Shown piece by piece: positions 24,901 through 32,468 of a stretch of 46,102 nucleotides of DNA. This stretch comes from Tyzzerella sp. An114. Lineage in GTDB: Bacteria > Bacillota > Clostridia > Lachnospirales > Anaerotignaceae. Both the position numbers and the translations under genes were made by a program. The notes under the pieces are model-generated. The model did no database searches, was not told the origin of the DNA, and saw nothing but the letters and a program-made list of their open reading frames with translations. The stretch is from positions 1 through 46,102 of the forward strand of contig NZ_NFLT01000013.1 of NCBI RefSeq assembly GCF_002161055.1, read 5' to 3'. Every line of letters begins with the position of its first letter. Positions within the stretch are counted from its first letter, which is position 1.

Positions 24901-26289
24901 TTATAAGTCCATTGAAACAAGTTTTTCTCCTACTGTGTAAATGTCTCCAGCTCCCATAGTTATTAAAAGGTCATTTTCTTCTGAATTTTCAGAAACAAAC
25001 TTGATAATATCATCAAGTTTTCCTATATATGTCACATCTTTGCCTTTTTCTTTTATTTTTTCAGCTAAATCCTTTGATGAAACTAATCCTGTGTCTTTTT
25101 CTCTTGCTGCATAAATATCAGCTATTATTATTTTATCTGCTTCATCAAAAGCATTTACAAACTCATCAAAAAGGTTGTATGTTCTTGTGTATGTGTGAGG
25201 TTGGAATATACACCAAAGTCTATTATGTTTTACATTTCTTGCAGCGGAGAGAGTTGCTTTTATTTCTGTTGGATGATGAGCGTAGTCATCTATTACTAAA
25301 GCTCCCTTATATGTTCCTTTTCTCTGAAATCTTCTGTTTGTTCCACCATAATTTGAAAGCCCTAAGGCTATTTTTTCAAAAGGTATACCAAGACAGTATG
25401 CAGCAGCACAAGCAGCAAGAGCGTTACTTATATTGTGTTCTCCCGGAATATTAAGATTTATTTGTCCTATGTCTTTTCCTTTATAATATACATCAAAAGA
25501 GTTTTTTCCGTCGCTGTGATGTATTATGTTTCCAGCATACCAATCTGCATTTTTATCTTTTGTGCTGTATATTTCAAAAGGACAACTTATGCTGTCTGTT
25601 ATAAATTTAGTGTCTTCTATCTCTCCGTTTATTACAAGCATACCATTTTCAGGTATTCTTTGGGCGAACTTGTGGAAAGATTTTCTTACATTTTCAAATG
25701 TTTTAAAATAGTCTAAATGGTCAGCTTCTATATTAAGTATTATACCTACAAGAGGATTGAATTTGAGGAAACTATCAAAATATTCACAGGCTTCAGCAAC
25801 AAAATATTTTGATGTACCTACTTTTGTGTTTCCTCCTATTGATGGAAGTATACCACCTACTGATATTGTTGGGTCTGTGTTTGCACAGAGAAGTATTTCG
25901 GATACCATTGAAGTTGTAGTTGTTTTTCCATGAGTTCCTGCTACTGCTATTGAATTTTCATACTCTGCCATTATATGACCTAAAAGTTCTGCTCTATCCA
26001 TTATGTCTATGTTTAATTCTTTTGCAGCTATAAGTTCAGGATTATCCTGTTTTACTGCTGCTGTGTATACAACAAGATTAAATTCATTAGTTATGTTCTC
26101 TTTTTTATGACCTATATTTATTTTTACACCAATACTTTCAAGATGTTTTGTTGTATCTGATACTTTCATATCAGTTCCTGCTACATTTACTCCTCTTGAT
26201 TTGAGTATTTCTGCAAGGCCAGACATACTTATTCCGCCAATACCTATAAAATATACATTTTTATATTTTTCGCTAAAACCGCTTTTCAT
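24901..26289 (-). CDS. murC: UDP-N-acetylmuramate--L-alanine ligase
   Basis: A 462-residue cytoplasmic Mur ligase adding L-alanine to UDP-MurNAc with ATP, two steps after MurA. The N-terminal UDP-binding motif is FIGIGGISMSGLAEIL (residues about 14-29), the ATP P-loop is GTHGKTTT (118-125), the central domain has EADHLDYF and HNISNALAA, and the C-terminal domain has VIDDYAHHPTEIKATL and FQPHTYTRT. Length is standard. On the minus strand, GAGGCG lies 9 to 10 nt before the ATG, with a promoter about 40 bp further upstream. It is convergent with rlmH and divergent from glgC. Confidence 0.97.
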   Translation of the reverse strand: MKSGFSEKYKNVYFIGIGGISMSGLAEILKSRGVNVAGTDMKVSDTTKHLESIGVKINIGHKKENITNEFNLVVYTAAVKQDNPELIAAKELNIDIMDRAELLGHIMAEYENSIAVAGTHGKTTTTSMVSEILLCANTDPTISVGGILPSIGGNTKVGTSKYFVAEACEYFDSFLKFNPLVGIILNIEADHLDYFKTFENVRKSFHKFAQRIPENGMLVINGEIEDTKFITDSISCPFEIYSTKDKNADWYAGNIIHHSDGKNSFDVYYKGKDIGQINLNIPGEHNISNALAACAAAYCLGIPFEKIALGLSNYGGTNRRFQRKGTYKGALVIDDYAHHPTEIKATLSAARNVKHNRLWCIFQPHTYTRTYNLFDEFVNAFDEADKIIIADIYAAREKDTGLVSSKDLAEKIKEKGKDVTYIGKLDDIIKFVSENSEENDLLITMGAGDIYTVGEKLVSMDL

Positions 26290-26329
26290 ACTGTGAACGC
26301 CTCAATTCCATAAAAAATTCTTTTTTTAG

Positions 26330-26358
26330 AGTATACTACAATGACAATTTAAAGTCCA
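26330..26358 (-). promoter_or_regulatory. candidate murC promoter (minus strand)
   Basis: Read on the minus strand, TGGACT (26358-26353), a 17-bp spacer and TATACT (26335-26330) lie about 40 bp before the murC ATG. Confidence 0.45.
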
Positions 26359-26383
26359 TAATACTTATATTATTATTGTCATT
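26340..26383. repeat. inverted repeat in the murC-glgC divergent region
   Basis: AATGACAAT (26340-26348) and ATTGTCATT (26375-26383) form a perfect 9-bp inverted repeat 26 bp apart, enclosing the candidate murC -35. It could be a paired operator. The remainder of this 387-nt gap is very AT-rich; it also holds TGTAAC-AAAAG-TGTATT at 26436-26452, one mismatch from a WalR box, and a glgC promoter candidate. Confidence 0.4.
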
Positions 26384-26598
26384 ATCACTTTATTTATAAA
26401 TATAGAATAAAAATATTAAAATACAGTGAAAAAAGTGTAACAAAAGTGTATTGTATACATAAATATGTGATTTATTTGATTAAAAGTAAAAAAACAATCA
26501 AATTATGGTAAAAAAATAATTAAATTTTTTTAATTTTGGTGTACAAGTGTGAAAAAATGTGTTATTATATTAGTGTAAATTGCCTATTTTACAATGCG

Positions 26599-26627
26599 TT
26601 TACATAAAAATTTTATTGCGTTTTAAT
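26599..26627 (+). promoter_or_regulatory. candidate glgC promoter
   Basis: TTTACA (26599-26604), a 17-bp spacer and TTTAAT (26622-26627) lie 50 bp before the glgC ATG, each matching five of six consensus bases. Confidence 0.4.
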
Positions 26628-26676
26628 AAAATAAGCCTTTAGTTTTATAAAATGCATCATTGGGGGTAAAGAGTTT

Positions 26677-27960
26677 ATGCGAAAAAAAGAAATGATGGCC
26701 ATGCTTCTGGCCGGAGGACAAGGTAGTCGACTTGGGATTTTAACAAGAAATGTTGCAAAACCAGCAGTTACATTTGGCGGAAAATATAGAATTATTGACT
26801 TTCCATTAAGTAACTGTATTAATTCGGGCGTTGACACTGTTGGTGTTCTTACACAGTACCAGCCTTTAAGACTTAACCAGCATATTGGCATTGGTATTCC
26901 ATGGGACCTCGACAAGAGAAACGGCGGTGTAACAATTCTTGCACCACATGTTAAAGGCGGCGGTGATTCAGGTGAATGGTTCATGGGTACTGCAAATGCC
27001 ATTTTCCAGAACATCGAATATATTGATAGCAATAACCCTGAGTATGTTCTTGTTTTATCAGGAGACCATATTTATAAAATGGACTACTCAAAAATGCTCG
27101 AATTCCACAAAGAAAACAACTGTGCAGCTACTATCGCTGTTATGGAAGTTCCTATTGAGGAAGCTAGCCGTTTCGGTATCATGAATACTGAAGGAAACGA
27201 CAAGATTTATGAGTTTGAGGAAAAACCTGCTAATCCTAAGAGTAACCTTGCTTCTATGGGTATTTACATATTTACATGGTCAAGACTTCGTGAAGCTTTA
27301 ATTGAGGACAGCAAAGTTCATCCAGATAGTGACTTTGGTATGCATATCATTCCTAAAATGCTTAGTGAAGGACAGACAATGTATGCTTACAGATTTAAAG
27401 ATTATTGGAAAGATGTTGGAACAATAGAGTCTTACTGGCAGGCTAATATGGAACTTATTAAAACTTTACCAGAATTCAATCTTTATGAAGATTTCTGGAA
27501 GATTTATACAAACAGTGACCACCAGCCTCCACAGTACACAGCTAAAGATGCAAAAGTTTCTACAAGTATTGTTTCTGAAGGCTGTGAAGTTTACGGCGAA
27601 GTTTATAACTCAGTTTTAGGACCTGGAGTTATAATTGAAAAAGGTGCTGTTGTTAAAGACTCAATTATTATGGAAAACACTGTTATTAACTCAGGCTGTT
27701 ACATTGATAGATGTATCCTTGATGAAAACTGTACTGTTGGTGCTAATGTAAAAATGGGTCTTGGCGAAAATATTGCTAACGAAAGCAAACCTAAAATCTA
27801 TAATACAGGTATTACAGTAGTTGGGGATAATACAAATATTCCTTCAAATGTTGAAATCGGAAAGAACTGTGTAATTTTTGGAAACACAACAGAGAGTGAT
27901 TACCCCGAAAATAAACTTGAAAGCGGAAAATCAATTATCAAAGAGGGGGCATCATTATGA
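26677..27960 (+). CDS. glgC: glucose-1-phosphate adenylyltransferase, catalytic subunit
   Basis: A 427-residue cytoplasmic ADP-glucose pyrophosphorylase making the glycogen precursor. The nucleotidyltransferase domain starts [27 protein letters not shown]-type near residue 10, with the [13 protein letters not shown] block, [11 protein letters not shown] near 130 and [11 protein letters not shown] near 180. The C-terminal part (about 290-400) is a left-handed beta-helix with hexapeptide repeats. Length is typical. GGGGG is about 11 nt before the ATG. The ATGA overlap with glgD shows translational coupling; in Firmicutes GlgC and GlgD form a heterotetramer. No glycogen synthase or branching enzyme gene follows here, which is unusual. 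Confidence 0.95.
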   Translation: MRKKEMMAMLLAGGQGSRLGILTRNVAKPAVTFGGKYRIIDFPLSNCINSGVDTVGVLTQYQPLRLNQHIGIGIPWDLDKRNGGVTILAPHVKGGGDSGEWFMGTANAIFQNIEYIDSNNPEYVLVLSGDHIYKMDYSKMLEFHKENNCAATIAVMEVPIEEASRFGIMNTEGNDKIYEFEEKPANPKSNLASMGIYIFTWSRLREALIEDSKVHPDSDFGMHIIPKMLSEGQTMYAYRFKDYWKDVGTIESYWQANMELIKTLPEFNLYEDFWKIYTNSDHQPPQYTAKDAKVSTSIVSEGCEVYGEVYNSVLGPGVIIEKGAVVKDSIIMENTVINSGCYIDRCILDENCTVGANVKMGLGENIANESKPKIYNTGITVVGDNTNIPSNVEIGKNCVIFGNTTESDYPENKLESGKSIIKEGASL

Positions 27961-29069
27961 AAGCAATAGGTATTATTTTAGCCGGAGGAAATAACGAAGG
28001 TCTTGGAACACTTACAGAATTAAGAGCAGCAGCAGCTATGCCGGTAGCTAGCTGTTACAGAGCAATCGACTTTACTTTAAGTAGTATGTCAAGCTCAGGA
28101 ATAAACAAAGTAGCTGTACTTACACAGTACAACTCACGTTCTCTTCAGGACCACCTTACATCTTCAAAATGGTGGGATTTCGGAAGAAAACAGGGAGGTC
28201 TCTTTGTTTTCACACCTTATACAAGCCGTAACGATAATAGCTGGTTTAGAGGTACAGCAGACTCTATTTATCAGAACCTTTCATATCTTAAGAGAAGTAA
28301 TGAACCTTATGTTGTTATAACATCTGGTGATACAATCTACAAAATGGATTATAGAGAAGTAATTAAGTACCATGTTGAAAAAGGTGCTGATATTACTGTT
28401 GTATATAAAAACATGGAAGGAAAAGACCTTTCAAAATTTGGTATACTTCAGATGGACGATGACAAACGTCTTAATGAGTTTGAAGAAAAACCTTTACAGG
28501 CTCAGTCTTCAAATGCTTCCTTAGGTATATATGTAATATCAAGAACACTTCTTATAAGTCTACTTGGACAGATTATTCCTGAAGGAAGATATGACCTTGT
28601 TAAAGATATTATTATAAGATTTAGAAAAACTCTTAAAATCTATGGTTATGAGTTTGATGGATATTGGAGCTCAATTTCTGGTGGTGTTAATGATTACTTT
28701 AACACAAATATGGATTTCTTAAACAGAGATGTAAGAGACATATTTACAAAAAATGCTCCTTTTGTTGAAACAAAACCAAAAGATGAACCACCAGCAAAAT
28801 ATAATGCAGGTGCTGATGTAAGCGACACAATAGTAGGAAGCGGAAGTATATTAAACGGCAAGATTGAACATTCTGTTGTATTCCGTAAAGTATATACAGG
28901 AGAAAATTCTACTGTTAAAAACTCCATTATTATGGAAGGAAGCTATATAGGAAATAATTGCGTTGTTGAAAATGCAATCCTTGATAAAGATGTTGTACTT
29001 TCTGATGGAAAACAGATTATAGGAGAAGAAGGTAACCCTGTAATTATAAGCAAAGGAACAGTTATATAA
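27957..29069 (+). CDS. glgD: glucose-1-phosphate adenylyltransferase subunit GlgD
   Basis: A 370-residue paralogue of GlgC, overlapping it by ATGA. The substrate loop is degenerate: [20 protein letters not shown] replaces the GGQGSRLG and KPAV motifs of GlgC. The domain frame is kept ([25 protein letters not shown]), and a beta-helix end follows from about residue 285. GlgD proteins of this kind have little or no catalytic activity of their own and act as activating or regulatory partners of GlgC. The degenerate loop seen here agrees with that. There is no obvious terminator in the 102 nt before spoVG, so spoVG may be partly co-transcribed. Confidence 0.93.
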   Translation: MKAIGIILAGGNNEGLGTLTELRAAAAMPVASCYRAIDFTLSSMSSSGINKVAVLTQYNSRSLQDHLTSSKWWDFGRKQGGLFVFTPYTSRNDNSWFRGTADSIYQNLSYLKRSNEPYVVITSGDTIYKMDYREVIKYHVEKGADITVVYKNMEGKDLSKFGILQMDDDKRLNEFEEKPLQAQSSNASLGIYVISRTLLISLLGQIIPEGRYDLVKDIIIRFRKTLKIYGYEFDGYWSSISGGVNDYFNTNMDFLNRDVRDIFTKNAPFVETKPKDEPPAKYNAGADVSDTIVGSGSILNGKIEHSVVFRKVYTGENSTVKNSIIMEGSYIGNNCVVENAILDKDVVLSDGKQIIGEEGNPVIISKGTVI

Positions 29070-29171
29070 TATCTTTTATAATTAAAAAATTGGGGCATAA
29101 TATTCAAGCAGAATGTAAGTGAGTGCTGTTTAAATTTTTATCGGCATTCGGCAAACTAAGGGGGAATTTTT

Positions 29172-29459
29172 ATGAAAATCACAGATGTTAGAGTTAGAAA
29201 AGTTAATAAAGACGGAAAAATGAAAGCCGTTGTTTCTGTAACTTTTGATAATGAATTTGTTGTTCATGATATAAAAGTTATCGAACGTGAAGATAGTCTT
29301 TTTATAGCTATGCCCAGCAGAAAGACCGCAGACGGAGAATTTAGGGATATAGCACACCCTATAAATGCCGAAACTAGAGAAAAAATTCAAACAGCTGTAC
29401 TCGAAAAATATGAAGCAGCTCTTTTAAACAATGATAGTGAAGAAATAACTGAAGAATAA
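29172..29459 (+). CDS. spoVG: septation protein SpoVG
   Basis: A 95-residue protein starting [20 protein letters not shown] and containing [17 protein letters not shown], both diagnostic of SpoVG. It is a small nucleic-acid-binding regulator affecting septation, sporulation and virulence or wall genes in Firmicutes. Length is standard, with an acidic tail. AAGGGGGAA precedes the ATG. In Bacillus spoVG is directly upstream of glmU-prs; here it follows glgCD, so the ancestral cluster is split. A strong terminator follows. Its presence suggests, but does not prove, a spore-forming ancestry. Confidence 0.96.
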   Translation: MKITDVRVRKVNKDGKMKAVVSVTFDNEFVVHDIKVIEREDSLFIAMPSRKTADGEFRDIAHPINAETREKIQTAVLEKYEAALLNNDSEEITEE

Positions 29460-29473
29460 TTTTATTTATATTT

Positions 29474-29503
29474 AGAGCCTGTTTTTATAAACAGGCTCTT
29501 TTT
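29474..29503 (+). terminator. intrinsic terminator after spoVG
   Basis: A perfect 11-bp stem AGAGCCTGTTT / AAACAGGCTCT with loop TTAT is followed by T. Confidence 0.95.
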
Positions 29504-29561
29504 ATTTTTGGGGTATATATGATAAAATTGTTTTTATAATATTTTTTGGAGATTATTTATT

Positions 29562-30284
29562 ATGGAAATATATGATTTGTATTATAAAGACAATAAAATT
29601 CAATACACTCTTGAGAGAAAAAATATTCGCCGTGTCAATATACGATTAAAAAGTGATAAAAAGGTTTATGTGTCAGCTCCCTATAATGTGCCTTTAGATT
29701 TTATACAAAATTTTGTTTCATCAAAATCTAAGTGGATATTTAAAAATATTGCTGATATTGAAAAAAGACAGAATAATAAAATTGATAGTGATATTTATAA
29801 TAATAAAATTGTGTTTTTTATGGGAAATAAATTTAAAGTTAATATTATTAAAGATTTGAAAAACAATATTATATTGGATTATGAAAATATGTATATAAAT
29901 ATATATACTGCATATGATAATTCTGAATATATAAAAAAATTATATTTAGATTGGCTTGAATTTAATTGTAATATTGTTTTTAAAGAGTCAGTTGAAAGAA
30001 TGATTGAACTTTTATCTGATTATAATATAGATTTTCCTAAAATCTCTGTCAGAAATATGAAAACAAGATGGGGGAGCTGTACTCCTTCAAAAAAGAGTAT
30101 ACGATTAAATTTACAGCTTATTAAAGCTGATATTAAGTGTATAGACCAAGTTGTACTTCATGAGCTTGTTCATTTTATATATTTTAATCATAGTAAAGAT
30201 TTTTACTCAGTTATAAAAAAATATATGCCTGATTATAAAGAGCGTAAAGATTGTCTTGAAAATAATTTTAAAGATGGCATATAA
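29562..30284 (+). CDS. YgjP-like M48-related metallopeptidase (DUF45)
   Basis: A 240-residue protein of the YgjP/DUF45 family. The zinc-binding HELVH motif is at about residues 200-204, preceded by the family signature MKTRWGSCTPSKKSIRLNLQL and followed by FNHSKDFYSVIKKYMPDY. The N-terminal half holds the usual VNIRLKSDKKVYVSAP segment. Family members are predicted soluble zinc peptidases, and in some restriction-linked operons they accompany type I systems. No restriction genes are nearby, so the substrate is unknown. GGAGA precedes the ATG. It is followed by the initiator tRNA promoter. Confidence 0.88.
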   Translation: MEIYDLYYKDNKIQYTLERKNIRRVNIRLKSDKKVYVSAPYNVPLDFIQNFVSSKSKWIFKNIADIEKRQNNKIDSDIYNNKIVFFMGNKFKVNIIKDLKNNIILDYENMYINIYTAYDNSEYIKKLYLDWLEFNCNIVFKESVERMIELLSDYNIDFPKISVRNMKTRWGSCTPSKKSIRLNLQLIKADIKCIDQVVLHELVHFIYFNHSKDFYSVIKKYMPDYKERKDCLENNFKDGI

Positions 30285-30303
30285 AAGTTTAGTTATAATA
30301 CAG

Positions 30304-30332
30304 TTGACGTATATATATGATAGTGATATAAT
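30304..30332 (+). promoter_or_regulatory. initiator tRNA promoter
   Basis: TTGACG (30304-30309), a 17-bp spacer and a perfect TATAAT (30327-30332) lie 27 bp before the tRNA 5' end. The match is near consensus, as expected for a stable-RNA gene. Confidence 0.75.
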
Positions 30333-30359
30333 TATTTTTAGATAAAAACTATATAATAT

Positions 30360-30433
<74 letters not shown>

Positions 30434-30440
30434 TTTCTTT

Positions 30441-30470
30441 AAACCACTAATTATAGTGGTTTATTTTTTT
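30441..30470 (+). terminator. intrinsic terminator after tRNA-fMet
   Basis: A 9-bp stem AAACCACTA / TAGTGGTTT with loop ATTA is followed by ATTTTTTT. Confidence 0.92.
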
Positions 30471-30509
30471 GCTAAATTTTATGATATAATTTTAAAAAGG
30501 GGGTATTCT

Positions 30510-30974
30510 ATGATTAAAAGTAAAAGATTTTTAATTGTTATTATTGTTTTTGTATTAATTTATATTGTTTATACCTTTCCTGAAAATCTTATATCTAAAA
30601 AAATTAAAAATGATGTGTCTTTAATAAAAATCACAAAAGTTATAATACACCCCGGATTTAATGGTGGTAGTGATATAAAATATTATGACATTTCTTCTAA
30701 AGACAAAATATCAAAATTTATTGATGATTTGTCAAATGACAAAATATCGAAAAAATTTACAACGTCAATTAAATCTACAAATACAGATATAGTCACATAT
30801 TTTATTGTTGATATGTATAATGCTGAAAATGAAATGCTTGTTGATAATTTTACTTTATATAAGTCTGTGGATAAATATGAGATAAATAAAAATATAAGTT
30901 TTGATTTTAAAAGACCATATTATAAATGTAATGGGGAAGCTGTTTATAACTATTTGAATGGCTTTTTTGAATAA
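30510..30974 (+). CDS. small membrane-anchored protein, unknown function
   Basis: A 154-residue protein with a basic start (MIKSKR), one membrane helix at about residues 6-24 and a hydrophilic, Lys/Asp/Ile-rich remainder that should lie outside the membrane. No cysteine lipobox is present after the helix. The segment DISSKDKISKFIDDLSND faintly recalls small Clostridial DUF5301-type proteins, but this is not a firm assignment. AAGGGGG lies 8 nt before ATG 30510; in-frame upstream starts would overlap the tRNA terminator. A perfect DnaA-box 9-mer occurs inside the coding region at 30866 and is probably chance. Confidence 0.65.
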   Translation: MIKSKRFLIVIIVFVLIYIVYTFPENLISKKIKNDVSLIKITKVIIHPGFNGGSDIKYYDISSKDKISKFIDDLSNDKISKKFTTSIKSTNTDIVTYFIVDMYNAENEMLVDNFTLYKSVDKYEINKNISFDFKRPYYKCNGEAVYNYLNGFFE

Positions 30975-30978
30975 TATG

Positions 30979-31007
30979 TGGACGAATTTTGTTTGTTGTG
31001 ATAAAAT
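30979..31007 (+). promoter_or_regulatory. candidate promoter of the mepA leader
   Basis: TGGACG (30979-30984), a 17-bp spacer and TAAAAT (31002-31007) would start transcription near 31014, just before the structured leader RNA. Confidence 0.45.
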
Positions 31008-31020
31008 ATTAAAAAATAAA

Positions 31021-31117
31021 TAGGGGAAATCTCTGCCGCCGGGTAGAGAAAAATATTACACTCTGATTTTGTATCGATAGGCCTTAGCAGATACAATTTA
31101 TAGAGTGTATTTTTTTT
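31021..31117 (+). ncRNA. candidate guanidine-IV riboswitch (mepA motif) with terminator
   Basis: The leader has two hairpins. P1 (31031-31048) pairs CTCTGCC with GGTAGAG around a GC-rich loop. P2 pairs TACACTCT (31057-31064) with AGAGTGTA (31102-31109), with an inner stem TTGTATC / GATACAA and the 14-nt loop GATAGGCCTTAGCA, and runs into eight T residues at 31110-31117. P2 is therefore an intrinsic terminator placed directly on the ribosome site of the MATE gene. GGC and GCAG in the P2 loop can pair with GCC and CTGC in P1, giving a loop-loop contact. Two hairpins with a loop contact and a terminator P2, upstream of a MATE gene in Clostridia, is the layout described for guanidine-IV RNAs. The class call is from memory of that motif. 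Confidence 0.7.
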
Positions 31118-31127
31118 GGAGGGATTT

Positions 31128-32408
31128 ATGGAGAATGTGAGTATTGAGAAAGCTTTTGCAAAATATGTAGTTTTAAATATTATAAGTATGATAGGAATAT
31201 CTGCTTATATATTGGCTGATACAGTGTTTATTGCAAGAGGAATTGGAGCTGATGGTCTTACAGCTTTAAACCTTGCTTTGCCACTTTTTAATGTAATTCA
31301 AGGGTCAGGGCTTATGATTGGAATGGGAGCTTCAACAAGATTTTCTATATCAAAATCAGAGGTAGTTTTTACACAGGCTTTATATTTCGCTCTTTTTTTA
31401 TCACTTATATTGGCTGTTATAGGGTTTTTATTTTCTGATAATTTAAGTTTACTTCTTGGAGCTGATGAAGTCACTAAGGATATGACAAGCAGTTATTTAA
31501 AAGTAATATTAATGTTTTCGCCTATGTTTATGCTTAATAATACAATGCTTTGTTTTGTAAGAAATGATAATAATCCAAAACTCGCTATGATTGCAATGAC
31601 TTGTGGAAGTATATCTAATATTATACTTGACTATGTTTATGTATTCCCTATGAACCTTGGAATATTTGGAGCTGCTTTGGCAACTGGTACAGCTCCTGTT
31701 GTAAGTCTTATAATACAGTCATCTCATATATGGAGAAAGAAAAATTCTTTCCATGTAAAGGCTATAAAACCCATATTTTCTGTCATTAAAGATATAGGGG
31801 CTCTTGGTGTTTCTTCTTTAATAAGCGAAATTTCATCTGGAGTTGTAATAGTTGTTTTTAATTTTGTAATACTTGGTCTTGCGGGAAATACAGGTGTTGC
31901 GGCTTATGGTATAATTGTTAATATTGCCCTTGTAATAATATCTATATTTACAGGTATTTCAGAGGGAATACAGCCTCTTGTAAGTAGAAGTTATGGAAAA
32001 GGTGAAAAAGATAATGTTAAAAAGGTTTATAAATATGGCGTAATAACAGCTATTTCTATATCTATTGTTGTTTATTTAGTATCATTTATATATGCAGAGC
32101 CTATTGTCACAATATTTAACAGAGAAAATGACCCTGTACTTATGAATATGGCTGTTGATGGTATGAAATTTTATTTTACTGCTTTTATTTTTGTTGGAAT
32201 AAATGTTATAACATCAATATTTTTTAGCTCAACAGATAATCCAAAACCAGCTTTTATAATATCAATAATGAGAGGTTTTGTTGTAATTGTTCCTATGGCA
32301 TTTATAATGTCAAGACTTTTTGGAATGACAGGTGTTTGGTGGACACTTACAGTGTCAGAACTTATTGTTTCTTGTTTTTCAATGTTTATTGTTAGAAAGA
32401 ACATATAA
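31128..32408 (+). CDS. MATE family efflux transporter (MepA-like)
   Basis: A 426-residue, twelve-helix inner-membrane transporter of the MATE family, exporting cationic compounds by ion antiport. Visible blocks are FIARGIGADGLTALNLALPLFNV (about residues 31-53), the pseudo-repeat GMGASTRFSIS, the second-half GVAAYGIIVNIALVIISIFTGISEGIQPLVSRSYGKGE segment, and helices throughout. These fit the MepA/DinF-related branch. GGAGGG lies just before ATG 31128; TTG 31116 is within the terminator and is rejected. The leader RNA upstream suggests control by a small molecule, probably guanidinium; the protein may then export guanidinium-like or biguanide compounds. Confidence 0.9.
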   Translation: MENVSIEKAFAKYVVLNIISMIGISAYILADTVFIARGIGADGLTALNLALPLFNVIQGSGLMIGMGASTRFSISKSEVVFTQALYFALFLSLILAVIGFLFSDNLSLLLGADEVTKDMTSSYLKVILMFSPMFMLNNTMLCFVRNDNNPKLAMIAMTCGSISNIILDYVYVFPMNLGIFGAALATGTAPVVSLIIQSSHIWRKKNSFHVKAIKPIFSVIKDIGALGVSSLISEISSGVVIVVFNFVILGLAGNTGVAAYGIIVNIALVIISIFTGISEGIQPLVSRSYGKGEKDNVKKVYKYGVITAISISIVVYLVSFIYAEPIVTIFNRENDPVLMNMAVDGMKFYFTAFIFVGINVITSIFFSSTDNPKPAFIISIMRGFVVIVPMAFIMSRLFGMTGVWWTLTVSELIVSCFSMFIVRKNI

Positions 32409-32423
32409 TTTTATAAATATAAT

Positions 32424-32458
32424 AAAAAAGTCAGTAGATATTAATCTACTGACTTTTT
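32424..32458. terminator. bidirectional terminator between the MATE and SLH genes
   Basis: The palindrome GTCAGTAGAT / ATCTACTGAC with loop ATTA, A-run before and T-run after, serves both convergent genes. Confidence 0.93.
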
Positions 32459-32468
32459 GTTTTAAATT

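Noticed and set aside
25029-25716. Plus-strand open frames opposite murC
   Set aside because: They mirror murC, whose family motifs are complete; no ribosome sites or recognisable domains on the plus strand.
30866-30874. Third perfect DnaA-box 9-mer
   Set aside because: It lies alone inside a coding region and one such match is expected by chance in this AT-rich window.
31116-31127. TTG start for the MATE gene at 31116
   Set aside because: It lies in the T-run and ribosome site of the leader; ATG 31128 is correctly spaced after GGAGGG.
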